Positions 24,688-32,858 of a stretch of DNA of 64,000 nt are shown here, piece after piece. The DNA lies in the NCBI GenBank assembly GCA_026003235.1, contig BPGW01000002.1, positions 62,001 to 126,000 of the forward strand. Direction: 5' to 3'. A model generated the notes under the pieces. It saw only the letters and a list, made by a program, of their open reading frames with translations, was not told the DNA's origin and made no database searches. The stretch is from Bacteroidia bacterium (GTDB taxonomy: Bacteria > Bacteroidota > Bacteroidia > SpSt-205). Every line of letters begins with the position of its first letter. Position 1 is the first letter of the stretch. The translations under genes and the position numbers were made by a program.

Positions 24688-26202
24688 TTACCGAATGCCC
24701 AGAACCTGAAACAGGATCGCCTGGACGACGGGGGTGGTGCTGCGCTGAATCTCCACCAGGAAGGGCGCCGTAATCAAGCCCGTCCCAATCAGTCCGAGTC
24801 CCAAGGCCCAGAGAGGGAGGCTTTCGGCGGGGGCCAGGTCCGTGGCCGTTTGCCGCTCCGGCCCAAAAAGCACCCTACGCAGCACCGGCAGCGTATAAGC
24901 GGCCGAAACCACCAGGCTTGCCAGCGTTCCTACAAAGACAATGCGCTGGAGCGTGAGGGAGCTGTAGCTGCCCGTCAGTACGAGGAGTTCTGCGGGGAAT
25001 TGCGCCAGGCCGGGCAGGCCTACCGCGGCCAGGGCTACGAGCACCCACAGCGCAGTAAGCTGAGGCATAGGCCGAGCTAATCCCCCTAAGGCCGCGATGT
25101 CTGCGGTGCCGGTGCGCTCCAGCAGGGCCGCCACCACCAGCAGGTGCGCCGCCGCAATAAGCGCATGGCTGACTAAGAACCAGCCGGCCCCGCTGATGCC
25201 TGGCGCAGTGGTGGCGCTGATGCCCACCGCCACAAGGCTAAGGTGAGAAATGGTACCGTAGGCCAGCCAAGCGCGCAGGTTTTTCTGGAAGTAGGCAGCC
25301 AGGCCCGCTCCAAGCAGCGAAAACACCGCCATACCCCCTAAGTACGGCGCCCAGGTAAAATGCCCATGCGGAAAAGCCCCTACGATCCGAATCCACCCCA
25401 GCCCCCCCAGCTTGGTCAGGATCGCCGACGAAAGCACCACCCCTTCAAGAGGAACGTGCTGGTATAGGCTGGTCACCCATCCATGCAAGGGGAAAAGCCC
25501 CAGCTTCACCCAGAAGGCCAGGACGAAGCTGCCATAAACCCATACTTGCGTCTCGGGCGGAAGAGGGTACTTCAGCCAGCTGTAAAGGTTAGTTGAGAAA
25601 GGCACGCCGTGGAGGCGGCTGATTTCGCTGGCCCCGTACAAGATGCCGGCCAGCATCGGCACCGAACCTACCAGGGTATACAGGAGGAATTCAAGCGCGG
25701 CCTTACGGGCTCCCTCGCCGGTGGGGCCCAGCGTCAAGATGAGGTAGTACATCGGAATCAGCACCGCCTCAAACCCTACATAAAAAGTCAGCAGGTCGTA
25801 CGAAAAGACCGTCCACAGCGTAAAACCCACGAGGCTCTGAAGGGCCACAAGCTGATAGCGAGGCTGACGCAAGGGGAAGCTCGGCCAGAGGCTTAGCACG
25901 AGGTACACAAGGCTTATAGCCAGGCCCACCCACAACGCCAGCCCATCGGTGCCAAAGAGAAGTTGGATCTGGTATCGGCTACTCCAGCCCTGCGGCGTAG
26001 GGAAGCCCCACCAGGGGGCCGAGAAAAAAAGCGTGGCCAGGTTGTAGGTAACCTCCAGCGGGGCCCGCACCTGGTAAGCGCTGACCATCCACAAGCCTAC
26101 CCCAAGCTGTAGAAGGGCCAGGATACGCCACAACATCCGGTTGGGCCACAAGGCCACCAACGGGACTCCAAGCAGAGGAATCGCTATCCACCACGCAATC
26201 AC
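24688..26202 (-). CDS. NuoM-like proton-pumping subunit (complex I chain M family), stand-alone
   Basis: 504 residues, about 14 membrane spans. It shows Proton_antipo_M hallmarks: the Glu in FEAVLIPMYYL, the Lys/His in WVKLGLFPLHGWV, the Lys in TKLGGLG, and the ISHLSL helix. These match NuoM more closely than NuoL or NuoN. No other nuo gene is adjacent. GTG 26202 is chosen because a TACCTTTG box lies 4 bases upstream; the longer frame to 26277 overlaps the previous gene. It could also serve an Mrp-type or hydrogenase complex. Confidence 0.8.
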   Translation of the reverse strand: MIAWWIAIPLLGVPLVALWPNRMLWRILALLQLGVGLWMVSAYQVRAPLEVTYNLATLFFSAPWWGFPTPQGWSSRYQIQLLFGTDGLALWVGLAISLVYLVLSLWPSFPLRQPRYQLVALQSLVGFTLWTVFSYDLLTFYVGFEAVLIPMYYLILTLGPTGEGARKAALEFLLYTLVGSVPMLAGILYGASEISRLHGVPFSTNLYSWLKYPLPPETQVWVYGSFVLAFWVKLGLFPLHGWVTSLYQHVPLEGVVLSSAILTKLGGLGWIRIVGAFPHGHFTWAPYLGGMAVFSLLGAGLAAYFQKNLRAWLAYGTISHLSLVAVGISATTAPGISGAGWFLVSHALIAAAHLLVVAALLERTGTADIAALGGLARPMPQLTALWVLVALAAVGLPGLAQFPAELLVLTGSYSSLTLQRIVFVGTLASLVVSAAYTLPVLRRVLFGPERQTATDLAPAESLPLWALGLGLIGTGLITAPFLVEIQRSTTPVVQAILFQVLGIR

Positions 26203-26206
26203 CCGG

Positions 26207-26214
26207 CAAAGGTA
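26207..26214 (-). promoter_or_regulatory. -7 box TACCTTTG for the nuoM-like gene
   Basis: Exact TAnnTTTG in the 17-base gap after the preceding gene, 4 bases before GTG 26202. Confidence 0.72.
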
Positions 26215-26219
26215 GCCTT

Positions 26220-26651
26220 TTAGTCCTGCGCCTGAGCTATTTCGCTGGGGCCGTGCCCAATCAGCAGCGCCACGCACCCATGTCCACTGGGGTAGTACAC
26301 CTCTATAATCAGAAGCTGGGTATTGCTCAGCTCCAGGTCCCAGAAAGGTTTCTCACCCTGGGTGCGGGTGTCCAGAAGGAGGACGCGATTGGCGTTGTAG
26401 ATACGCAGGTGGGGGGTAGCTTGCGTACTGGAGCGACCGCATGGGATGAGCCGGTACTTCAGGCCCCGGAAAAAGGTGTAATAAATCTCCGTGGTTTCGC
26501 TGCCAAAGAGTTCGGCTCGCCAATAGCGCCCGTCCCAGTTCAGATCCCCCATGTACGCGTCTCGACAGGCCGGTATGAGGCCTTTGCAGCGCTGCTGAGC
26601 AAATAGAGGGGGCAAGCTCGCCAGGAAAATCAGTCCCAGTAGACGACTCAT
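26220..26651 (-). CDS. exported protein of unknown function
   Basis: 143 residues with a signal peptide (cleavage near LFAQ). The mature domain looks like a small beta-sandwich with four Cys (RCKGLIPAC, RLIPC, HGCV). The pattern of a lone beta domain ending in EVYYPSGHGCVALLIG resembles short exported Bacteroidota proteins that I cannot name. The start overlaps the stop of the upstream lipoprotein gene by 4 bases, suggesting coupled translation. Confidence 0.65.
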   Translation of the reverse strand: MSRLLGLIFLASLPPLFAQQRCKGLIPACRDAYMGDLNWDGRYWRAELFGSETTEIYYTFFRGLKYRLIPCGRSSTQATPHLRIYNANRVLLLDTRTQGEKPFWDLELSNTQLLIIEVYYPSGHGCVALLIGHGPSEIAQAQD

Positions 26652-27595
26652 GTTTGTATGATGAAATTGCGCAACGGCAGAAGCTGACTGCGCACCTCTT
26701 GAATTTTATCAGGCGTGAGTTTGACTTTCTGCCCAAACTCAATTTGAATGCGGTTCTGGCTGACGGTGGTTTGGGGCCGAGCTTGACTTTCTTGGATGGG
26801 CAGCGTCTCAAGCGTAGCCTGCAGAGCGGAAAGATGCCCAAAGATGCGGCGCGAAGCTTCAGAATGGGCGGTGTCCGCCGCATAAAGCTTGAGCAGCAAG
26901 GGAACCAAACTCTTCTGTAAGAGCACTACATCAGAGAGAGAACTTTTTTGCGGTTCTCTTTCCAGGATTTGGAGGGTAAGATGCAGGCTTTCCAGCCATC
27001 CTCCCAGGATCATGTGCCGGAGCATAGCTTGTTGGCCGGTTTCGGTGAGCCGTTCTTGGATCTCGCCGTAATACTGAGCCATGAGCCGTTGTACGCTGTC
27101 CGGACGGTCCTGAAGCGCATCCAGGGCTTTGATACGCTCGGGCGAGAAGATATCTTCCAAGCTGTATCGGCTAGCCAGGCGGTTGACGGCGGTAAGGTAC
27201 TCGTACGCAGGTTGGTACTGCTTGGTGGCGTGGGCATACGCCATGTCAGTGAGGTAAATGCCCAGGTTGGCGGCGCCTTGGAGGCCGCTGTAGCGCCCCG
27301 CCAGCGTAGGATCGTGCAGGGGATCCCGGTAAAATCCCACTTTCTCTTCTCGCAGCCAGAGAGCCACCTGAACGGGCGATGGAGCGGCCTTTAGGTACAC
27401 TTCAAATTGCTCCCACGGCACCACATACGCCGAATCGGCCTGATGTAGGTCTCGGGGCGTGGCTGGCGGAGAAGGCGTGCATCCCCCCAAAAGCACGAGA
27501 AAAGGCCCTGCCCACGCAAGATTACTTAGGAGGCTGCTTTTCTTGGAAGGCTTTTTTACAGCCCTCGCTGCAAAAACCATATAGTTTTCCTTCAT
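26648..27595 (-). CDS. lipoprotein of unknown function, helical
   Basis: Up to 315 residues; the lipobox is FLVLLGGC (Cys39 from the first ATG). The mature part is helical with repeated Tyr/Leu-rich segments (NLGIYLTDMAYAHATKQYQPAYEYLTAVNRLA). The start is uncertain: ATG 27595 or 27580 both give an unusually long basic signal n-region overlapping the YHS gene. The four-base overlap with the next gene indicates an operon. Family not recognised. Confidence 0.62.
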   Translation of the reverse strand: MKENYMVFAARAVKKPSKKSSLLSNLAWAGPFLVLLGGCTPSPPATPRDLHQADSAYVVPWEQFEVYLKAAPSPVQVALWLREEKVGFYRDPLHDPTLAGRYSGLQGAANLGIYLTDMAYAHATKQYQPAYEYLTAVNRLASRYSLEDIFSPERIKALDALQDRPDSVQRLMAQYYGEIQERLTETGQQAMLRHMILGGWLESLHLTLQILEREPQKSSLSDVVLLQKSLVPLLLKLYAADTAHSEASRRIFGHLSALQATLETLPIQESQARPQTTVSQNRIQIEFGQKVKLTPDKIQEVRSQLLPLRNFIIQT

Positions 27596-27791
27596 AGGTC
27601 AGCGTATCTGCGATAGGAAAGCGCTCAAAGGACATTTCGCATTCCGGGCAGTAGGGGACTGCGAGCTTGTCCAGGGGAATGGCGAGTATTTTACCTGCAT
27701 TGGGGGAGGGGGCTTGCACGGCTTGGGGGTCGTAGGCCTGAGGTTGGCAGCTTACCCAAACCCAAAGCAATAGGGGCAGGCCATAACGCAT
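27522..27791 (-). CDS. YHS-domain lipoprotein
   Basis: 89 residues. A lipoprotein signal ends in WVWVSC (Cys15). The rest is a YHS/TRASH-like metal-binding domain: YCPECEMS, then YEGKLYGFCSEGCKKAF, giving Cys-x2-Cys and Cys-x3-Cys pairs that could bind copper or another soft metal. The frame runs up to 27875, but ATG 27791 is supported by the lipobox and by a -7 box 4 bases upstream. It overlaps the following lipoprotein gene. Confidence 0.8.
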   Translation of the reverse strand: MRYGLPLLLWVWVSCQPQAYDPQAVQAPSPNAGKILAIPLDKLAVPYCPECEMSFERFPIADTLTYEGKLYGFCSEGCKKAFQEKQPPK

Positions 27792-27795
27792 AAAG

Positions 27796-27803
27796 CAAAG
27801 GTA
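27796..27803 (-). promoter_or_regulatory. -7 box TACCTTTG for the YHS lipoprotein
   Basis: Exact TAnnTTTG, 4 bases before ATG 27791 and just past the stop codon region of the patatin-like gene upstream. Confidence 0.72.
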
Positions 27804-27808
27804 GCGCT

Positions 27809-29923
27809 TTACCGCAGTTTCTGCGCAAGAGCCCTTAGGCGCGCTACATGCGTGCTGTCGTATAGGGCTTCCCAAAGGACCTTCTGATCCGTCGGACGGA
27901 GGGTAAGGCTAAGCGGGGGAATCTGGCCTTTTTTTGGGTGAAAAGCCAGCACGTGCTTTTCCAAGGGGAGGGGGTACGAGGCCCGCAAAACTTCATAAGA
28001 GAGCGAGGTGAAGAGCCCCCGTGCGCCGGCAAAAGAGGTATACAGCCCGCTCAGCCGCCGAAGGAAGGCCTGCAGGCTGGAGGAGGGGCCTGAAGGTTCT
28101 GCAGTCTCTTCGGGGGGGAGGTCTCGGATTTCAATCAGCACGATGCGGGGGGCTTTTTCCTTGAGCGCGGCGCGCATCTGCCACAAGAAAGCCAGGGCCA
28201 CCAGCTCGCCGTGGTTGTCTACGGCGCCGGCGTCTATCACTTCGGTGGAGGGATCGGTCGGTAGTCGCACGGAGGGCAGCACAAAAGGAAACGAAGCGTT
28301 CATGCGCAAGGCCGTGGTAAAGTACAAGCGGTCGGCCTGGCTCACCAGCTGGCGCAGCTCTACAAAGAGACCGTTGCGCGTCAGAAAGCTGACCGGTTGG
28401 CTGCTCACAAGCAGGGGGCGCCCTGCCGGCAAGAGCGTCGGCGTGAGAAAGAGGAGGGGGCATTTTCCGGCTTTTTCCAGGGCTGCGTAGTCGCCCAAGC
28501 GCCGTCCCAAAAAGGCGCCCGTGTGCCGGATCAGAGCCCGTTCAAAAGCCCAACCCCGTCCTTTGGGGTAGCTTTCGCCGGTAAGGGGATCGCGGTAATA
28601 TAAGGTTGGGCTCAGAAGCCCCGCTAGCCCCGTGGAGAGAAGGGGATTTAGAGCATCTTGGGTAAGTCGGTACGGCTCGGTGGGGTTCCAGCGGCGCTGC
28701 GGGAAAAACACGCCCAGTTCTCGCCAGAGAGCCGCTCCAATCAGGCCGCCAGAGGCACCCGATAGGGCGAAGGTGCGCTTCCACAAGAGGCCGCCACTTA
28801 GGCTATCCAGCAGCTGGAGGTTGCTCAGGGTCCAGAAGGCGGACCGCCAGCCTCCTCCAGACACTTGTATCCACACCAGGGGGGCAGGTCCTTCTTGGCG
28901 CTTCTGCCAAGCGTCCAGGCAGGCCACCAGCCCCAGCGAATCGGCTTCGGGTTGGGGAGCCTCAGGCCGGCGTCGGGGCCCTTCATACGAGAGGCCATAG
29001 GCTGGGCTGCCCCCTTCCAGCCAAGAAGTGCCCAGCAGCAGCGCACTGAGCACCGCCAGCCCCACCATCGCCAGCCCCCCTTGATGCCGTAGCCAGAAGC
29101 TAAACGCCCCTCCGGCCATATAGACTATGGCGCACAACACCAGAAACGCCGCCCCCGCCGGTAAATACACTTCCCACAGGGTCTGCAAAGCGCCCCCCAC
29201 CGCAATCAGCAGAAGCAGCAGCAGTTCCAAGGCCAGGGCTTTACGGTGGAGGTCCGCCAGAATACGCGCCTGCGCACTGCGCTTGAGCCAAGGACCTTGA
29301 AAAGTGGGTTTGAACCGACCCTCTAAGCTAAAATACCACCATACAGGACCGGTGGAACCCCCTTCTACTGGTAAGCGCACCAGAAAATCCCGCTTTGTCA
29401 AAATCCCTATTCGTATGAAGCGGGCCATATCGCGCTGCCATCGCGAGAGACCCCACAATAGGCCTATCGTCGTTCCTGCAAAGCCTATAAGGTGGCCCAG
29501 CAGTTGATATGCGAAGTTCGGATCGGCGGCATGTAGGCGGGTGTAGGTATGCAGGTAAGCAAGCCAAAACGCAAGGGGCAGCAGGGCATTGTTGAGGGCG
29601 TACTGGAGGAGGGGGTGGGGTTCCCGTAGGATAAAAGGCGCGTGGTGTCCATCCAGGAGGAAGGTCGTCAGCTGGTAAGCGATGACGAAAAGGCCATAGG
29701 CCCATCCCCAGGCTGCGGTGGTCCAGAAGGTGGGATAAGGTCCGCTGCGGGGGTCGTAGAAGACGGCGGGCACCCCCAGCCCCACGCCTACTTTACCCAA
29801 GGCGATGGCCCACAAGAGGACCCAAATCAGCATCAAAAGCAGGTGTCGTCGCACTTGGAAAAGGGGCAGTTGGAGGGGGTACACCCGCAGCCAGGGGGGC
29901 ACGCCCCAGCGCAAGGGAGGCAT
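27809..29923 (-). CDS. membrane-embedded patatin-like phospholipase
   Basis: 704 residues. The N-terminal third has several membrane spans (about 25-330, with clusters near LLLMLIWVLLWAIAL and LLLLLIAVGGAL). The C-terminal part is patatin-like: oxyanion motif SGGGWR, nucleophile motif GASGG (Ser of the catalytic dyad) and DAGAVDN (Asp of the dyad). It is likely a lipid acyl hydrolase acting at the membrane. ATG 29923 starts just after the dut stop; the frame to 29944 overlaps dut. Confidence 0.82.
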   Translation of the reverse strand: MPPLRWGVPPWLRVYPLQLPLFQVRRHLLLMLIWVLLWAIALGKVGVGLGVPAVFYDPRSGPYPTFWTTAAWGWAYGLFVIAYQLTTFLLDGHHAPFILREPHPLLQYALNNALLPLAFWLAYLHTYTRLHAADPNFAYQLLGHLIGFAGTTIGLLWGLSRWQRDMARFIRIGILTKRDFLVRLPVEGGSTGPVWWYFSLEGRFKPTFQGPWLKRSAQARILADLHRKALALELLLLLLIAVGGALQTLWEVYLPAGAAFLVLCAIVYMAGGAFSFWLRHQGGLAMVGLAVLSALLLGTSWLEGGSPAYGLSYEGPRRRPEAPQPEADSLGLVACLDAWQKRQEGPAPLVWIQVSGGGWRSAFWTLSNLQLLDSLSGGLLWKRTFALSGASGGLIGAALWRELGVFFPQRRWNPTEPYRLTQDALNPLLSTGLAGLLSPTLYYRDPLTGESYPKGRGWAFERALIRHTGAFLGRRLGDYAALEKAGKCPLLFLTPTLLPAGRPLLVSSQPVSFLTRNGLFVELRQLVSQADRLYFTTALRMNASFPFVLPSVRLPTDPSTEVIDAGAVDNHGELVALAFLWQMRAALKEKAPRIVLIEIRDLPPEETAEPSGPSSSLQAFLRRLSGLYTSFAGARGLFTSLSYEVLRASYPLPLEKHVLAFHPKKGQIPPLSLTLRPTDQKVLWEALYDSTHVARLRALAQKLR

Positions 29924-29924
29924 C

Positions 29925-30365
<441 letters not shown>

Positions 30366-30643
30366 ACACCCGATCCACTTCTTCAATAAGCGTGAAGTCT
30401 TTCTCCGTCACGCCGCCGGCTTCGTGGGTGCTCCAGCGCAGGCGCACCCGGTGGTACACATTCCAGATTTCGGGGTGGTGGTTGTGCCGCTCCGCCAGAA
30501 GCGCCACCTGCGTGAGAAACCCCCACGCCTCTACAAAGTCCGCGAACTCGTACTCACGCACGAGGGCTTCCTCCTGGTGGCGCCATCCTGGGTGGCGTGC
30601 CAGCCGCTGTTGAATCTCTTCAAGTTGGTAACGCTGCATAGGG

Positions 30644-30651
30644 CAAAGGTA
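30644..30651 (-). promoter_or_regulatory. -7 box TACCTTTG for carbinolamine dehydratase and dut
   Basis: Exact TAnnTTTG, 4 bases before ATG 30639, between the smpB stop and this start. Confidence 0.72.
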
Positions 30652-30652
30652 C

Positions 30653-31112
30653 TTAGGCCCGGTAGCGCTTTTGCAGGCGCTCTAGGTTCCGCCGCTCCTC
30701 CCGCTCTCGCACAGCTTGCCTTTTGTCGTATTGGCGCCGCCCCTGCGCCAGTCCCAGCTCTACTTTGGCCCAACCCCGCTCAGAAAAAAATAGCTTTAGC
30801 GGTATCAGCGTCAGGCCCTTTTGGGTCAGCCGGCCCCGCAGCCGTTCCAGCTCCGCGCGCTTCAGTAGCACCTTCCTCGGGCGGCGCGCCTCCTGCCCTA
30901 CATACCCCGCCCGCCCATAAGGCGCAATGTACATATTGAGTAAGTAGAGCTCACCGTCCTTAAAAGCAGCAAAGGCATCCTGGAGCTGAGCTGCCCCCGC
31001 CCGCAGCGACTTAACCTCCGGCCCCGTAAGCACCAGGCCCCCCCACATACCGCTCCAGAATGGTATAGTCATGCAGGGCTTTGCGGTTTAGGATTACAGG
31101 CCAGGCCACCAT
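30653..31112 (-). pseudogene. smpB: SsrA-binding protein SmpB, interrupted by a C7/G7 frameshift
   Basis: SmpB binds tmRNA in trans-translation. The body (LTGPEVKSLRAG, then NMYIAPY, then LKLFFSERGWAKVELGLAQGRRQYDKR) is intact, but the N-terminus (VILNRKALHDYTILERYVGG) lies in another frame. Reading six instead of seven Gs at 31044-31038 joins the two cleanly. SmpB is conserved and the rest of the gene is undamaged, so a homopolymer-length error is more likely than decay. Start ATG 31112 follows a -7 box by 2 bases. Confidence 0.85.
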
Positions 31113-31114
31113 CC

Positions 31115-31122
31115 CAAAGGTA
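31115..31122 (-). promoter_or_regulatory. -7 box TACCTTTG for smpB
   Basis: Exact TAnnTTTG, 2 bases before ATG 31112 and 5 before GTG 31109. Confidence 0.65.
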
Positions 31123-31236
31123 AAAAAAACTTGCCCGAGGTTGCTTATGGCTTCTAAGCTGCTGGCCGCCAGAGATTTATGCTCTCTACTTGGGAGCCTG
31201 GCTGGGCTGAAGGGCTTGTAGGTATCCAGATTTATG

Positions 31237-31244
31237 TAACTTTG
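31237..31244 (+). promoter_or_regulatory. -7 box TAACTTTG for the T9SS protein
   Basis: Exact TAnnTTTG, 7 bases before ATG 31252. The 107 bases between it and the smpB box show no further gene. Confidence 0.68.
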
Positions 31245-31251
31245 TCCTGAT

Positions 31252-32733
31252 ATGCGGTACACAGCATTTTCAGCGGTAGTTGCGGCCCTTCTCTCGGTGG
31301 GATGGGCCCAGTCTGTGCGCCAGACGCGCACCTTGAAGCGAAACCCGGTGATTGAAGCGCACGGTCGGAATGCCCAATGGATGGCCTTTCCTTTAGATGG
31401 GCCGGTTGGGCGGCCGAGTGGCCTCCAAGCGCGCACCGCCGCGCTCCCGCCTCTCACCTGGCTCAAGCCTAGTCAAGACGCGGACACCGTGCCCACCAAC
31501 GCCAACACCGATCCCTACACGGTGGGCTCCACCGTCTCCCTCCCCGTGGCCGGTGATACCCTCCTCGCCAATAACGCCGGACAGGATATTGACCCTGCTA
31601 TCTCCAGCGATTGCCACCATAGCTTCTTTGATAGCCTGTATACAAACGGGGCGTGGCTTATTTGGGATGGCACAACCCCCTTCCTTAGCAACTATCTTCG
31701 CGCCCCTCAAAATACGGCACCCGATACGCTTTTCTACTTTGACGGGGGTATCGCGGAGCGTTACGATATTGACCCAACTCCTATCCAGCCCGGCAACTCT
31801 ATCTACATAAAAGGCCTCGCCGCCCAAATCCTCAATAACCTGGCGGCCTCACCCCTTGACTGCGACGGCTCGACCACGAGCGCTCCCAGCATTGACGATG
31901 GAGATGGGAAATACACCATCTACTTCCAGCTGCTTGATACCATGCACGTCAACTATGACGTAAGTGTGGATCCGAATACCCCTGACATTCGCGTAGGTTC
32001 CTACCCGAAAGACACCGTGGTCAGTGTGGGTGTGCCTATAGATGAGATCCGGATAGGATGGCCTGGGGCTGCAGACCAGTGCATTGGCCAGATCAACAAC
32101 CGGCTTGAGCGGCTTACGTACGTCTACTTCCCCACCCCTGTGGAGATAACGGCGCCTACCTCATACTACGCCGTAGTGCGCTATGAGCTGTACATACCGG
32201 GGGTAGATAACATCAATGACACGCTGTTCAATTTGATAGGCCCCGCCTATAATGAGACGGATCCCTGCTGGACGGCCGACACGAACTTCCCTGGGCGCAA
32301 CTTGATCCTGACCCCTGTGTATCGGCAGAGCACAGCGGAGTGGATCGGGAGGGATGAGTGGTATCCGCAGTATTTTGCCTTCACCGGTCGGGGGTATGCG
32401 CTGGACTTCCTGCTCTTCCCTATCGTGTACGAGGCGCCGACGGGCGGTACTACAGGGCAGGTCATCCGCAGCGGGAACCAAAGCTTTGGGCTGCCGTATC
32501 CTAACCCGGTGGTGTCGGACCTGAACCTCAAGCTCACCAGCCCGGCGGCGACGACGGTGCGCCTCTTGCTGACGACGACCGACGGCCGTCAGGTAGGGGC
32601 GTGGGAGCGGCCTGTGCCAGCCGGTGAAGGGCAGGTCTCGGTGGATGTGGGCGACATACCGGCCGGGGCGTACATCCTGCAGGCTCGCACGCCGTACGGG
32701 GCGGCGACCTTCTGGGTGACGGTGGTGAAGTAA
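31252..32733 (+). CDS. T9SS-exported protein of unknown function
   Basis: 493 residues: signal peptide (1-20), a long beta-rich middle region, and a type A T9SS sorting domain over the last 80 residues (FGLPYPNPVVSDLNLKL... to WVTVVK). It should cross the outer membrane by type IX secretion and be released or anchored at the surface. The middle resembles jelly-roll or adhesin-like sequence but I cannot assign it. A strong terminator follows. Confidence 0.8.
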   Translation: MRYTAFSAVVAALLSVGWAQSVRQTRTLKRNPVIEAHGRNAQWMAFPLDGPVGRPSGLQARTAALPPLTWLKPSQDADTVPTNANTDPYTVGSTVSLPVAGDTLLANNAGQDIDPAISSDCHHSFFDSLYTNGAWLIWDGTTPFLSNYLRAPQNTAPDTLFYFDGGIAERYDIDPTPIQPGNSIYIKGLAAQILNNLAASPLDCDGSTTSAPSIDDGDGKYTIYFQLLDTMHVNYDVSVDPNTPDIRVGSYPKDTVVSVGVPIDEIRIGWPGAADQCIGQINNRLERLTYVYFPTPVEITAPTSYYAVVRYELYIPGVDNINDTLFNLIGPAYNETDPCWTADTNFPGRNLILTPVYRQSTAEWIGRDEWYPQYFAFTGRGYALDFLLFPIVYEAPTGGTTGQVIRSGNQSFGLPYPNPVVSDLNLKLTSPAATTVRLLLTTTDGRQVGAWERPVPAGEGQVSVDVGDIPAGAYILQARTPYGAATFWVTVVK

Positions 32734-32755
32734 GGGGGGGGTAGAGTAGGGGTGA

Positions 32756-32796
32756 GGGGCGGCGGCGCCTGCGGCGCCGCCGCCCCTGCTCTTTTA
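32756..32796 (+). terminator. intrinsic terminator
   Basis: A perfect 14-bp GC-only stem (32756-32769 with 32773-32786), a TGC loop and a downstream TGCTCTTTT tract, ending transcription of the T9SS gene before dnaG. Confidence 0.88.
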
Positions 32797-32845
32797 GCAA
32801 AGCCGGACATCCCCCTTTAGCCCGCCTCCAACCCCTCCCTTTTGC

Positions 32846-32853
32846 GTACTTTG
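32846..32853 (+). promoter_or_regulatory. -7-like box GTACTTTG for dnaG
   Basis: Near match to TAnnTTTG (or TAnnTTG), 5 bases before ATG 32859. The surrounding region has suspected indels. Confidence 0.45.
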
Positions 32854-32858
32854 CTCTC

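Noticed and set aside
24268-25080. 270-codon + strand frame across the repeat protein and nuoM-like gene
   Set aside because: Runs antisense across two supported genes and has no recognisable product.
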